A stretch of 64,000 bases of DNA from Desulfovibrio sp. UCD-KL4C (GCF_006210265.1 NZ_VCNC01000006.1:62001-126000), one strand, 5' to 3'. Positions 25,899-34,936 are shown, counted from the first letter of the stretch. Numbers and translations: made by a program. The notes: generated by a model not told the origin, from the letters alone.

Positions 25899-27017
25899 AT
25901 GTTGATAGATACAACACTCAGAGAAGGCGCACAGTTGTTCGGCGCATATTTCAATATAGATACCCGTAAGCATATTGTCGCAGGACTTGTTGCTCTTGGG
26001 GTGGATGAGGTCGAATTAGGATGGGTAGGGCAGGATGACTTGCCTGAACTTGCAGAATATGCATGCTCATTAAATGGTAATACAAAATTCAGTGTATGGA
26101 GTCCTTGCCGTGAAGAAGATGTTATTACCGTTTCAAAGCTTCCTGTTGATCGCATCAATATAGGTGTTCCGGTTTCAGATCTACATATAGAAAAGAGGCT
26201 TGGCCTTGATCGGGCAGGATTACTCAAAAAACTAACTAAAACGGTTGAGACAGCTAAGGATCACGGTCTTAAATATGTTTCTATCGGACTCGAAGACTTC
26301 TCAAGAGCTGATGAATCTTTCGCTTTGACTGTAGCATTACTTGCAAAAGTGTCAGGAGCTTCACGCATTCGTCTTGCCGATTCACTTGGGCAACTTACTC
26401 CTAAAGCTACTGAGAGTCTGGTGCAGTTGTTCAGTAGTCAGATCAATATTGATTTTGCTGTCCACTGCCATGATGATTTCGGTATGGCTACCGCAAATGC
26501 TGTAACCGCTCTTGGCAGTGGTGCAAAATATGTGGATGTAAGTGTGCTTGGAATCGGTGAACGGTCCGGCATTGCTGCAACTGAAGAATTGATTGCATAT
26601 CTTTCACTTAATAATGAGAATTATTCTTACTCAACGGAAGGTCTTGTGGAGCTTTGCAACTTTATTTCCAGCGCTGCCGGAGTTGCAATTGCGCGGACTA
26701 AAGCTGTTGTCGGTACTGATATTTTCGCTTGTGAATCCGGTTTACACGCACACGCATTAAGTAAATCACCTGAACTATTCGAACCATATAATCCTGAGCT
26801 GGTCGGGAAAACCCGTAAGCTCGCAGTCGGCTGTAAGAGCGGTAAAGCAGCAGTCGCTTCGGCATTAAGCGATGGTGAAATTGCGCCGCTTGTAAAAGAT
26901 TTTTCTGAGCGTAACCTTTCCGCTCTTACGCAGGCTGTGCGAAAACTTTCATGCGAGCTAATGCGTCCGCTCACCAAAGGAGAACTCGTTGAGCTGACCT
27001 TGAATTCTGAGAAGTAA
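25899..27017 (+). CDS. nifV: NifV, homocitrate synthase
   Basis: About 372 residues, HMGL/alpha-IPM synthase family TIM barrel. It condenses acetyl-CoA with 2-oxoglutarate to homocitrate, the organic ligand of FeMo-co. Motifs: MLIDTTLREGAQ (catalytic Arg and metal Asp; the family more often has GEQ than GAQ), FAVHCHDDFGMATANAV with the metal histidines, and GIGERSGIAATEEL. The open frame runs up to 25836, but AAGGA at 25886-25890 and the conserved MLIDTTLR place the start at 25899. Divergent from nifH. Confidence 0.93.
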   Translation: MLIDTTLREGAQLFGAYFNIDTRKHIVAGLVALGVDEVELGWVGQDDLPELAEYACSLNGNTKFSVWSPCREEDVITVSKLPVDRINIGVPVSDLHIEKRLGLDRAGLLKKLTKTVETAKDHGLKYVSIGLEDFSRADESFALTVALLAKVSGASRIRLADSLGQLTPKATESLVQLFSSQINIDFAVHCHDDFGMATANAVTALGSGAKYVDVSVLGIGERSGIAATEELIAYLSLNNENYSYSTEGLVELCNFISSAAGVAIARTKAVVGTDIFACESGLHAHALSKSPELFEPYNPELVGKTRKLAVGCKSGKAAVASALSDGEIAPLVKDFSERNLSALTQAVRKLSCELMRPLTKGELVELTLNSEK

Positions 27018-27124
27018 AAATGAGTATGAGCAAAAATAGAATGGTAATATTTCTTTGGAATATTTTTTATAGTGTATTTTAACTAATTCAGCATAATTTT
27101 AAGTAGTTAAAAGGGAGATTGGAT

Positions 27125-28075
27125 ATGGATTTATGTAAAACAAGATTAGGTGATGTTCCTGTTGCAGGGCCTATAGAAAAGTACACGAATGGATCAGTCC
27201 ATATTTGTTCACCTTCCGGAGCATGCATTCTTGAAACGCCTGTAGGTAACCTTGTACCTCAGTATTCGACAGATGATCTCAGGCGAAAGACTGTTCAAGC
27301 CTTATCTTTTTATGAATCAGGGCTTCCGAAATCCATACCTTTGGAAGATAAGACATTAGTTAAAACCCCGATCGGTGATGTTGTTGCAGAATTAGTTACT
27401 TTTCATCCTAATGGCGGAATCAGCAGAGTTTTTCCTTTGAACGGAAAACTTTCCGGTTACTGGAGTCAGGAAGATGAAGCTGGTTTAGCTGATCCGATTG
27501 AGTTAATGACCCCAATAGGTTTAATCCGTACTAAAATTATAGGGCTGAGTTTTTATGAAAATGGAGCTTTGCGAAGTGTTACCTTGTGGCCTGGCGAAAT
27601 AGTGGAAGTTTCTACCCCGGTAGGAACCGTTAAATCGCGGGTCGGCTTTAGTTTTTCTCCTGAGGGTAGGCTAGAGTCTGTTGAGCCAGGGGTTCCTTCA
27701 TCCGTACAAACTTTTGCAGGAGAAATTCTCGCATATGATTCTGATGCAGTAGGAATTCATGCAGATCATAATTCACTTATATTCGGGAAAGATGGCTTGG
27801 TCACTCATATTGCAACGACATTAACAAGTATCATTGCGACAGATAAGAATGGCAAAAAAAGTGTATTCACACCGCTACATCGAGAAAGCATCTGCGGTGA
27901 AGGGGAAACAGAAGTTATTCCTATGCATATCGACTTTACTGATGAGTATGTGAAAATAACTCAGAATCCGAATTTGCCGGGTGTAAGTATTCCTATTGCA
28001 GGACATCGTTTTGTAAGTAGGCCATGTTTGCCGGGTTTGGCCAGTCCTCTTGGAATTATACCTTGCTCTGTATAA
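27125..28075 (+). CDS. Unknown protein with internal TP[IV]G repeats, downstream of nifV
   Basis: About 316 residues, cytoplasmic by appearance, beta-rich. A unit with the pattern TP[IV]G followed some 20 residues later by F.ENG.L.S or F.PEG.L.S recurs at least four times (ETPVGNLV, KTPIGDVV, MTPIGLIR, STPVGTVK), reminiscent of MORN-type or other short beta-hairpin repeats. Two Cys-Pro/Pro-Cys motifs sit near the C-terminus (RPCLPG, IPCSV). A GGGAG site precedes ATG 27125. It lies 107 bases after nifV on the same strand and could share its transcript. I do not know a function. Confidence 0.7.
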   Translation: MDLCKTRLGDVPVAGPIEKYTNGSVHICSPSGACILETPVGNLVPQYSTDDLRRKTVQALSFYESGLPKSIPLEDKTLVKTPIGDVVAELVTFHPNGGISRVFPLNGKLSGYWSQEDEAGLADPIELMTPIGLIRTKIIGLSFYENGALRSVTLWPGEIVEVSTPVGTVKSRVGFSFSPEGRLESVEPGVPSSVQTFAGEILAYDSDAVGIHADHNSLIFGKDGLVTHIATTLTSIIATDKNGKKSVFTPLHRESICGEGETEVIPMHIDFTDEYVKITQNPNLPGVSIPIAGHRFVSRPCLPGLASPLGIIPCSV

Positions 28076-28169
28076 TTTAGGTACTGTTTTAAATAGATTG
28101 TAGCTATAAAAATATCAATGTAATTAGTCTCTTATTATGTTTGGAAGGGAAGTTGATTTTTCTGAATTG

Positions 28170-28188
28170 TTTGGAATATAGTTTGCAT
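28170..28188 (+). promoter_or_regulatory. sigma54-like promoter of the first EF-hand gene
   Basis: TTGGAATATAGTTTGCAT has GG-N10-GC spacing (28173-28174 and 28185-28186), with TTGG and TTTGCA matching the two consensus cores. The predicted start near 28198 gives a leader of about 68 bases containing a CGGCA/TGCCG hairpin at 28212-28226. Confidence 0.5.
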
Positions 28189-28265
28189 TAAGTTTTGTTA
28201 AGACAAAAAAACGGCATATTTTGCCGCTATTAACGCAGAAAGATTCTTAACAAGGATGGGAAGTT

Positions 28266-28850
28266 ATGAGTGTTTCAAGTGTCGGAAGTTCAGTGAACTC
28301 AGAGGGGTACTCTGATCTGATAGCTCAGATGCAGGAGGCTCGCCAAGATGGAGGCAACGAAGAGTTCGTAAGTTCCATGATTCAAGAGAATGATGGGGAT
28401 GGCGATGGGTTCCTCACTGCTAAAGAAACCGGGTTTAACGGTGCTCTGTTCAAATCCATTGATATAAATGGAGATGGGCTGGCTTCGTCAGAAGAATTGA
28501 CTAAGGGAATAGGAAAACTGCAACAGCAGAAAGGTATGATGGGTGAACTTGCTGTGCGCATGCAAGAGTCAAGTGGCAGCTCAAAAGTTAATGTCAGTGC
28601 TGATAACACCGCTTCTCAAGATGATGAAGTAGAATATGATGTCTATGATCTGAATAAAGATGGCATTGTTACCGGAAATGAATTTTTGCAGGCTTTTGAG
28701 GCAGGTGATCAGAGTCTTGCGGAAGTCGTTGGAAAATCGAAAGAGCCAGGCAAAAATAATGATAAGTCAGCTCTAATGCAAAGGGCCGCTGGCGCCTATC
28801 AAGCTCAGGGTGCAGCTACAGGGATAAGTCCTTTAGGAGTAGTTGTATAG
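28266..28850 (+). CDS. EF-hand calcium-binding protein, paralogue 1
   Basis: 194 residues with three EF-hand calcium loops: ENDGDGDGFLTAKE (about 41-54), DINGDGLASSEE (about 67-78) and DLNKDGIVTGNE (about 133-144). The chain is acidic and Ser/Gly-rich, with no N-terminal signal peptide or membrane segment. Its start MSVSSVGSSV and its end (PLGVVV) are shared with the next two genes, so the three arose by duplication. The AAGGATGGGA ribosome site is good. The conserved termini without a signal peptide could suit signal-less export, for example a type I or flagellar-type route, but no transporter is near. Confidence 0.8.
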   Translation: MSVSSVGSSVNSEGYSDLIAQMQEARQDGGNEEFVSSMIQENDGDGDGFLTAKETGFNGALFKSIDINGDGLASSEELTKGIGKLQQQKGMMGELAVRMQESSGSSKVNVSADNTASQDDEVEYDVYDLNKDGIVTGNEFLQAFEAGDQSLAEVVGKSKEPGKNNDKSALMQRAAGAYQAQGAATGISPLGVVV

Positions 28851-28888
28851 TTTTGTTGTTTTAAATATATTTTTGTTGCTCGCAACAT

Positions 28889-28925
28889 AAAAAAACTCAT
28901 GCATGTTATCTGTATGAGTTTTTTG
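28889..28925. terminator. Terminator, first of three near-identical copies
   Basis: AAAAAACTCATGCAT, a short loop, then TGTATGAGTTTTTTG. The same hairpin recurs at 30661-30697 and 32350-32384. Confidence 0.85.
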
Positions 28926-29097
28926 CGTTTTATAACCTTACGGAATTATTTGCTTAATTCATAGTCTAATTTTTAGCGCTAAATCTGCAATTCCTAATAA
29001 TTTATTTAAATTTTAATCCTCTATCTTTTTGAAATTCCGACTAAAAATTTTACCGTAATATTTACATATGTAGACTTAATTTTTCTTAACATTGTTT

Positions 29098-29112
29098 GGG
29101 GCATAACTTGCT
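29098..29112 (+). promoter_or_regulatory. sigma54-like promoter of the second EF-hand gene
   Basis: GG (29098-29099), ten bases, GC (29110-29111) in TTGGGGCATAACTTGCT. The -12 half is consensus; the -24 half is weaker. An ATATGTAGACT element at 29067-29077 lies just upstream and is identical over 11 bases to sequence in the nifA enhancer region. Confidence 0.45.
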
Positions 29113-29187
29113 GCAGTCTGTCTTGAGATTAAAAACGGCAGATATTGCCTAATCGCAGGAACTGTTCTGAACAAGGAGGGAAAAACT

Positions 29188-29988
29188 ATGAGTATTTCCG
29201 GTGTTGATAGTTCGATGATCGCAGGAAGTAATTCTGATATTATCGCACAAATGCGCGGGTCCAATAAAGGAAATATCGCCGAAGAATTTGTAAGCTCCAT
29301 GGTTGCTGATAATGATGGAGACGGTGATGGATTGCTCAGTCTTAAAGAATCTGGAATGTCCTCTGATCTGTTTAATCTGATCGACACTGATGGTGACGGT
29401 CAGGCTTCGCAAGAAGAGCTTCTTGCAGATCTTGAGAATAAGCAGGAACAGAAAGGTATGATGGGCGAGCTTAGCGTGTATATGCAAGGTGGCGCAAACA
29501 GTGGGATGAGTCTTACTGAATCTATAATGAGTAGTATGGATAGTGATGGAGACAATCTTTTAAGTCAGGAAGAAACAGGCCTTAATGATGAATTGTTTTC
29601 AGCACTTGATGTAGATGGTGATGGCAGTATCTCAGGTGAAGAGCTTAATGCCGCTATGACTCCACCTGATGCAACTGAACAGTCTACTGCCGCAACCGCT
29701 GCATCGTCTGCATCCTCTGGGTCAGAAATTTCCGCATCATCATCAACAACTGATGAAGATGACGAAGAAACTTACGATGCTTATGATCTGAATCAAGATG
29801 GCGTTGTAACTGCTGATGAACTTATGCAGGCTTTTAATAATGGTGATGAGAGCCTTGCTGATGTGGTTGGAAAATCTTCTAAGGTAGATGGGCAGAGTGG
29901 GCAGTCTCCGCTTACTCGAATGGCTATGAAAGCTTATCAGGGGCAAAGTGACGGTACTGGCATGAATCCTTTAGGCGTAGTTGCTTAG
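29188..29988 (+). CDS. EF-hand calcium-binding protein, paralogue 2
   Basis: 266 residues, the longest of the trio, with five EF-hand-type loops: DNDGDGDGLLSLKE, DTDGDGQASQEE, DSDGDNLLSQEE, DVDGDGSISGEE and DLNQDGVVTADE. A Ser/Ala/Thr-rich linker (about 173-195) separates the fourth and fifth. The conserved start is MSISGVDSSM and the end MNPLGVVA. No signal peptide. The loops keep Asp/Asn at positions 1, 3 and 5 and Glu at 12, so calcium binding is credible. AAGGAGGG ribosome site. Confidence 0.82.
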   Translation: MSISGVDSSMIAGSNSDIIAQMRGSNKGNIAEEFVSSMVADNDGDGDGLLSLKESGMSSDLFNLIDTDGDGQASQEELLADLENKQEQKGMMGELSVYMQGGANSGMSLTESIMSSMDSDGDNLLSQEETGLNDELFSALDVDGDGSISGEELNAAMTPPDATEQSTAATAASSASSGSEISASSSTTDEDDEETYDAYDLNQDGVVTADELMQAFNNGDESLADVVGKSSKVDGQSGQSPLTRMAMKAYQGQSDGTGMNPLGVVA

Positions 29989-30083
29989 TTTGAATATTAG
30001 AAAATAGATTTGTGTAATATTTGCTTATAACTAATCGGCATATGTTGTAATTTACAAAATGATTTTTAAGATGGAGCAAAGCT

Positions 30084-30623
30084 ATGAGTATTTCCGGTGT
30101 CGGAAGTTCTATGGACTCTGGTGGGACCGCTGAAATGATCGCTCAATTGCGTGAAGCACAGGCAAATAAAAGTAATGGTGAGAATGATACCGTTGCAGAC
30201 GCCCTGCTTAGTGACCAACAGGGCGGTTCTGTTAAAATTGGTGACGAAAAAGATTCTTCGCAAGAGGGCTTGATTGAAAGCTTGAAAAGTAATCAAGAGC
30301 AAAATGGCATGATGGGCGAACTTGCTGTAAGTATGCAAAGCGGAGAAAGTTCGACAAAAGCTAGTACAAATGTAGACGAGTCTACTTCTAGTAATGAAGA
30401 GGAGACCTTTGATGCTTATGATCTGAATGAAGATGGTGTGGTCACTGGTGATGAACTTTTACAGGCTTTTGAAGAGGGTGATGAGAGCCTTGCCAATGTG
30501 GTTGGCAGATCAAAAGAATCAGAAAAAAATGACGGAAAATCAGCTTTAACGCAAAAGGCTACACGTGCGTATCAAGCTCAAAGTGATGTAACTGGTAAAA
30601 ATCCTTTAGGCGTAATTGCATAG
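30084..30623 (+). CDS. EF-hand protein, paralogue 3 with degenerate N-terminal loops
   Basis: 179 residues. The start (MSISGVGSSM), the central EQNGMMGELAVSMQSG block and the C-terminal EF-hand (DLNEDGVVTGDE) match paralogues 1 and 2. The two N-terminal loops are gone: the equivalent region (about 35-65) has no D-x-D-x-D-G pattern. So one credible calcium site remains. It follows paralogue 2 by 95 bases without a terminator between them and may be co-transcribed. Ribosome site GGAGC. Confidence 0.78.
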   Translation: MSISGVGSSMDSGGTAEMIAQLREAQANKSNGENDTVADALLSDQQGGSVKIGDEKDSSQEGLIESLKSNQEQNGMMGELAVSMQSGESSTKASTNVDESTSSNEEETFDAYDLNEDGVVTGDELLQAFEEGDESLANVVGRSKESEKNDGKSALTQKATRAYQAQSDVTGKNPLGVIA

Positions 30624-30660
30624 TTCAAAGAATAAAAAAGTAATTATTGTTCTTGAAACG

Positions 30661-30698
30661 AAAAAAACTCATGCATCTTATTATGTATGAGTTTTTTT
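30661..30698. terminator. Terminator, second of three near-identical copies
   Basis: AAAAAACTCATGCAT and ATGTATGAGTTTTTTT form the stem. It separates the EF-hand genes from the converging LysR gene and can work on both strands. Confidence 0.85.
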
Positions 30699-30704
30699 GT
30701 TATT

Positions 30705-31553
30705 TTATCCTTTCTCTTCCTTGAAAGCCGTTATCAGATGTTCAGCAAAACAGTTTACATGTTCCGGCAGTGGTGGATTGCGTGTGTTCAGCACTATGCT
30801 TGATTTTGGGAGCAATGGTAATCCTTGCTTTGTTCCTAAAATTGCAAGATCAGTTGGAAGGTTCCGTTTTATTGCCGGAGCAATGGCAAGGCCTGCACGG
30901 ACTGCATCGAGAATACCTGATAACCCACGGCTTACATAAACAACTCTGTATGAAATTCCGGCTTTATCAAGCGCATTTAATGCCCATTCCTGAAAAATAC
31001 ATTCGTCTTCGACTGCTAGCGGAAGAACAGTGTTTTTTCTAATTTTAAAATCAGGATTGGCTGCCCATACAAGGTGATCATGGTAGATTATCTGACCATG
31101 ATCATACAGATCTGTGCATAGTCCTAGGTCAAGGTCACCTGCATCAAGTCTTTTTTTAATTATATCACTGTTTTCGCAATGCATTTCAATGAGAACTTCA
31201 GGGTATGCGGATGCGAATCCGGCAAGTAGTTTAGGCAGGATACCTGTTGTGTAATGTTCTGGTGAACCGAAGCGGATAATTCCTTTAAGTTTCGCAGTAG
31301 AAAGCGACATCACCGCTTTATCATGGCTTTGGATAATTCCACGGGCATGACTGATGAGAAGTTTGCCATCTATTGAGAGTTTAGCTGTTTTGCCGATTCT
31401 TTCAAAAAGCGGACGACCGATTTCTTCTTCAAGCCGTTTAATCTGCATACTGACAGCTGATTGCGAGCGATTGACGAGTTTTCCAGCTTTGGTAAAACTT
31501 TGAGTGTCAGCTACAGCAATAAATGTTTTGAGATAATCTATCTGTAGATTCAT
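30705..31553 (-). CDS. LysR family transcriptional regulator
   Basis: 282 residues. N-terminal winged helix (FIAVADTQSFTKAGKLVNRSQSAVSMQIKRLEEEIG) followed by the periplasmic-binding-protein-like effector domain. It is divergent from the flavin reductase gene at 31718 with 164 bases between, the classic arrangement in which a LysR protein controls its neighbour. The effector is unknown. The shared intergenic region is very AT-rich and I see no unambiguous T-N11-A site. Confidence 0.93.
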   Translation of the reverse strand: MNLQIDYLKTFIAVADTQSFTKAGKLVNRSQSAVSMQIKRLEEEIGRPLFERIGKTAKLSIDGKLLISHARGIIQSHDKAVMSLSTAKLKGIIRFGSPEHYTTGILPKLLAGFASAYPEVLIEMHCENSDIIKKRLDAGDLDLGLCTDLYDHGQIIYHDHLVWAANPDFKIRKNTVLPLAVEDECIFQEWALNALDKAGISYRVVYVSRGLSGILDAVRAGLAIAPAIKRNLPTDLAILGTKQGLPLLPKSSIVLNTRNPPLPEHVNCFAEHLITAFKEEKG

Positions 31554-31717
31554 TTTTATAATATTTTTGATTAATTTGTTTGTTGAATAATATTTTTGAT
31601 AAAAAATTTTGATTAAAATAATTAAAACAATTAATTTGTCTTATTATCTAGTTCTGTATAAATTCTTTGTCAATGAGATCTTATTCGTAGTTAATTAATA
31701 AAACATGGAGGTAACAT

Positions 31718-32281
31718 ATGAAAATAGTGACTTTACTTGGAAGCGTAAAGAAAAAAGGAAATACCGCATCTGTACTTGGAGCATTTGAAGATAAAATCAA
31801 ATCCAAAGGGCACAGCATTGAGCGGATCAATGTGGCTCAGAAAAATGTTGGTGGCTGTTTAGGTTGCGACAAGTGTTCTGTGACAGCTGATGAAATAGCA
31901 TGTATTCAGAAAGACGATGCAATTGAGATATTGGAAAAAATGATAGAGGCAGATGTCATTGTGTTTGCTTCACCAATATATTTCTGGGGGATAACGGCTC
32001 AGATCAAAGCATTGGTAGACAGATGTTATTCATTGATAACAAAATACGGAACTCCTGAACATACTTCACTGCTGAAAGGTAAACCTATCGCTTTGCTCAC
32101 TACTGGTGCTGATATATATGAAGAGAATTTAGAGGTGTTTTCAGCTTTTAATAAGTTTGTAGATTCAGTATTGGCTACCAAAATAGGTGAATTGTACGTA
32201 GGAGAATGCGGTAGTCCGGAAGAAATGTCCGAGGAAACAAAAGCTCGCGGTGCAGAATTCGCAAATAGCATTCTTAAGTAG
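31718..32281 (+). CDS. NADPH-dependent FMN reductase / iron-sulfur flavoprotein-like
   Basis: 187 residues, flavodoxin-like fold of the NADPH-dependent FMN reductase family: the FMN phosphate loop LLGSVKKKGNTASVLGAF at the start and VFASPIYFWGITAQIKALVDR in the middle. A cysteine cluster GCLGCDKCSV plus a later Cys resembles the compact C-x2-C-x2-C-x(n)-C site of iron-sulfur flavoproteins, though the last spacing is longer than usual, so cluster binding is uncertain. Probably regulated by the divergent LysR protein. GGAGG ribosome site. Confidence 0.87.
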   Translation: MKIVTLLGSVKKKGNTASVLGAFEDKIKSKGHSIERINVAQKNVGGCLGCDKCSVTADEIACIQKDDAIEILEKMIEADVIVFASPIYFWGITAQIKALVDRCYSLITKYGTPEHTSLLKGKPIALLTTGADIYEENLEVFSAFNKFVDSVLATKIGELYVGECGSPEEMSEETKARGAEFANSILK

Positions 32282-32349
32282 CTTAAGGGCTAATAAATGA
32301 GTCTAAGAGCTGTTTAATTTATAATCTTATATACATTTCGTAAAATTCA

Positions 32350-32385
32350 AAAAAACTCATGCATCTTATATGTATGAGTTTTTTG
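32350..32385 (+). terminator. Terminator, third of three near-identical copies
   Basis: AAAAAACTCATGCAT and ATGTATGAGTTTTTT form the stem, after the flavin reductase gene. Confidence 0.8.
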
Positions 32386-32393
32386 CTTTAAAA

Positions 32394-32420
32394 TAAAAAA
32401 GCCACTGAATTTTCAGTGGC
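32394..32420 (-). terminator. Terminator of tRNA-Pro
   Basis: On the minus strand GCCACTGAAAATTCAGTGGC is followed by TTTTTTATTTT, directly downstream of the tRNA. Confidence 0.9.
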
Positions 32421-32442
32421 TTAGTAGGGATTTTTATTATCG

Positions 32443-32519
<77 letters not shown>

Positions 32520-32716
32520 ACTCGAGTGAAGAGGATTTATTCTCATTTCCGTTCACTGTCAACTTAAAATGTGTTTTATGCTATTGTAATCTCGTAGTTA
32601 TTGCAGTGAGTTGTGTTTTTAAAAGTATATCGGTTTGGAATGAAATTGATAATTTATTCAATTGGTTGAAAAGAGTGTAAACCTAGAATAGCATGTAAGG
32701 GCGTACAGGAGGGACT

Positions 32717-34138
32717 TTGAAGTACATTGCAGCTATTCTCTCTATTTTTGTGCATGCTCTTATCGTGCTTATCCTTTGCAACAATATTTTTCCTACACCG
32801 GAAAATATTGTGAGCATGATTGATATTGAATTAGTCAGTCCTAGAGTCCTTAAGAAAGTGAAGCCAGACCACAAGCTCGAACCAGTTATTCAGCCAGAAA
32901 AAAAGCCCGCAAAGCAGTCAAAGCGATCTGTATCCCGCCCAAAGACTTTACCAGCAAAAAAAAATCCTAATAAATCGCAATCTACGGTTAAGGGTAAGTC
33001 TTCTCAAGTTTCTGCAAATACAGCAAATGCCGCTAGGGCAGTGAAATCTAAAACTTTATTTCCGAAGAAAAAGCAGCACGTTGCCGTATCTTCTGGAATT
33101 GAAAGTAAAGATGTTCATAATAAGAATGCAGTTACTTTGAAACAGGGCAAGCTTGTTACTGTCGGTAATGAGACTATAGTTCTAAAGCGTGGCTCAGAGG
33201 GGCGGACGTTTGATAAATTGGCAGCGTATTCATTTAATGAAGATGATTTTCGTGGGCATTATGAAACTGAAACAGGAAGAGATATTTCTATTATTGATGC
33301 CAGACAGGAGCAGGGACGGCTTGTTTTGCATGATAAAAAAACAGGTTTGACTAGAAAGCTTAGAAAAGCCGGCTACGGAGATTTTATCTATACCTACGGT
33401 CCGTCTTTTGATGAGGATTTTCCTATCGAAGGATCAGTTGTTTTTTTGCCGGGAGATGAACATTTCATAGAGCGTTTTATGTGGCTTCCAGCACACGCTG
33501 CGGCGGAATATCCGAATAAAGGGCGCGTAAAGGAAGTTAGGGATTCTAAAAAAGTAAAAACGGATGATTTATTTATTCCAGAATCTAAAGGAGTGTTTCC
33601 GGCTATTGTTATTGTCAGGTTCGGAGCAGCAATACCGGATGATCAATTTGAAGAAGTCGGACTCTATTTGTCAGGTAAAGGTGTAGTCGTTCTGGTCCTG
33701 TCCCCGCCCAGCAGGCTGGGCGAAGAAGGCTTGAAAGATTTAGCTAACAAATTGCGCCATACAGCAAAGGTTGATCCAAGTCGTGTAGGGATTTGGTTTA
33801 GAGGTTATAAACCACAATTAATTCCTAAGATGCTGAGGACCTTACAAATGTTTGATTTTGCGGTGCTAACGATTGATACGCCTGACAGTAGGTTTTATCC
33901 TGAAAGGGTTGCAGCAGCTATACCGGAAAATGTTCCACTGTTTATCGGGCTTAGAAATGTCAGTAGCAGTTGGAAGGCAATCGTTTCAATCATGTTTGCC
34001 GGTTTACAGTCTGTCCCCCATCAGCTTGTCGTGCTGGATAAAGCCTCTTCAATTGAGACGGGGACAGACCTTGAATCTATTGATTCATTGTCCGGGGATT
34101 TTGTCAGCAGTATATCCGCGTGGCTTGATTCTCATTAA
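32717..34138 (+). CDS. TonB-like N-terminus joined to a degenerate alpha/beta-hydrolase domain
   Basis: 473 residues, TTG start after AGGAGGG. Residues 1-25 form a single membrane segment with the look of TonB (SIFVHALIVLILCN), followed by a Lys/Pro-rich spacer to about 125. A middle region (about 130-280) is of unknown type. From about 290 the pattern GVFPAIVIVRFGA, KGVVVLVLSPP, DPSRVGIWFRGY and VPLFIGL follows an alpha/beta-hydrolase fold, but the nucleophile elbow reads GIWFRG and lacks Ser, so catalysis is unlikely. It lies alone with no ExbBD genes nearby. Likely an inner-membrane protein with a large periplasmic part. Confidence 0.65.
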   Translation: MKYIAAILSIFVHALIVLILCNNIFPTPENIVSMIDIELVSPRVLKKVKPDHKLEPVIQPEKKPAKQSKRSVSRPKTLPAKKNPNKSQSTVKGKSSQVSANTANAARAVKSKTLFPKKKQHVAVSSGIESKDVHNKNAVTLKQGKLVTVGNETIVLKRGSEGRTFDKLAAYSFNEDDFRGHYETETGRDISIIDARQEQGRLVLHDKKTGLTRKLRKAGYGDFIYTYGPSFDEDFPIEGSVVFLPGDEHFIERFMWLPAHAAAEYPNKGRVKEVRDSKKVKTDDLFIPESKGVFPAIVIVRFGAAIPDDQFEEVGLYLSGKGVVVLVLSPPSRLGEEGLKDLANKLRHTAKVDPSRVGIWFRGYKPQLIPKMLRTLQMFDFAVLTIDTPDSRFYPERVAAAIPENVPLFIGLRNVSSSWKAIVSIMFAGLQSVPHQLVVLDKASSIETGTDLESIDSLSGDFVSSISAWLDSH

Positions 34139-34220
34139 TGCACGTCTAAATTGATTACGGTGCGGATGCGAGAACTGCTATTTTGTTATTAGGAAAGTGA
34201 GATAAGAATGAGGCAGATGC

Positions 34221-34394
34221 TTAAACTTCTTCTTGGTCAGATTCTGATTTCAGAGAGTCGGCTTTTTCCTGATCATCCAGAGATTTAACCATGGCAGCAA
34301 TATTGTTGCTGATAGAACGAAATTTGAAAAGATCGTTCTTTTCCATTTTCTTGAACGGGTCAGATTTTTCTCTTGTTCCTGTGTCTTTATTCAT
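34221..34394 (-). CDS. Small charged protein of unknown function
   Basis: 57 residues, rich in Lys, Asp, Glu and Ser, with a helical centre (LFKFRSISNNIAAMVKSLDDQEKADSL). ATG 34394 has a GGAGG site six bases upstream, which is better than the in-frame ATG at 34406. No cysteine or membrane segment. No family recognised. Confidence 0.55.
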   Translation of the reverse strand: MNKDTGTREKSDPFKKMEKNDLFKFRSISNNIAAMVKSLDDQEKADSLKSESDQEEV

Positions 34395-34936
34395 AAAAAC
34401 CTCCATTACGTTTTGGCGTTAGCTACTTTCGTTTTTGAGATTTTCCAGCCGGAATCAACAAAGACACTATACACTGATTATTGATTTTGTCTACTCCTCA
34501 TTGCTGAAAAAAAATGAGTAGGATTACAGCTCTGTTGCATTAGAATTTTGTATTTACAAGTGTGAGGATAGTAAAAATAATCAAAAGCAAAAATTAAAAT
34601 ACACAATGTATTGATAGTTATTTTTTTCACTAATAGTGTTGATAGGCTCTTTTTGCTGAGATGATTATGTGTAATATTTATATAGTTGCTATAAATTACT
34701 GTGTGTAATTCTGATTAATAGATGCAAAATTCTTATCAATGGTGTTTTAAATATTTATTATACGGTTTGTTGTCAGTTGAAGGGTTTTGACGTTTTAGAA
34801 AAGTTTTGCAATCCTGAAAAAAAATATGGTAAAGAATAATCAGAAATTAATAGAATGATTGGTGATTGTGAACTTGATGTTTTTTAGTTATTGAATTGAA
34901 ACGAAATCGACACACGCTCAACACTGGAGGAAGCAA
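34395..34936. other. AT-rich intergenic stretch
   Basis: About 540 bases without a credible gene. I see the ribosome sites of the flanking genes and no terminator, tRNA or repeat. It is the most AT-rich part of this region and may hold divergent promoters. Confidence 0.5.

Noticed and set aside
30084-30623. Third EF-hand gene as a pseudogene
   Set aside because: The frame is complete with a good ribosome site and a conserved last EF-hand; only the N-terminal loops are lost.
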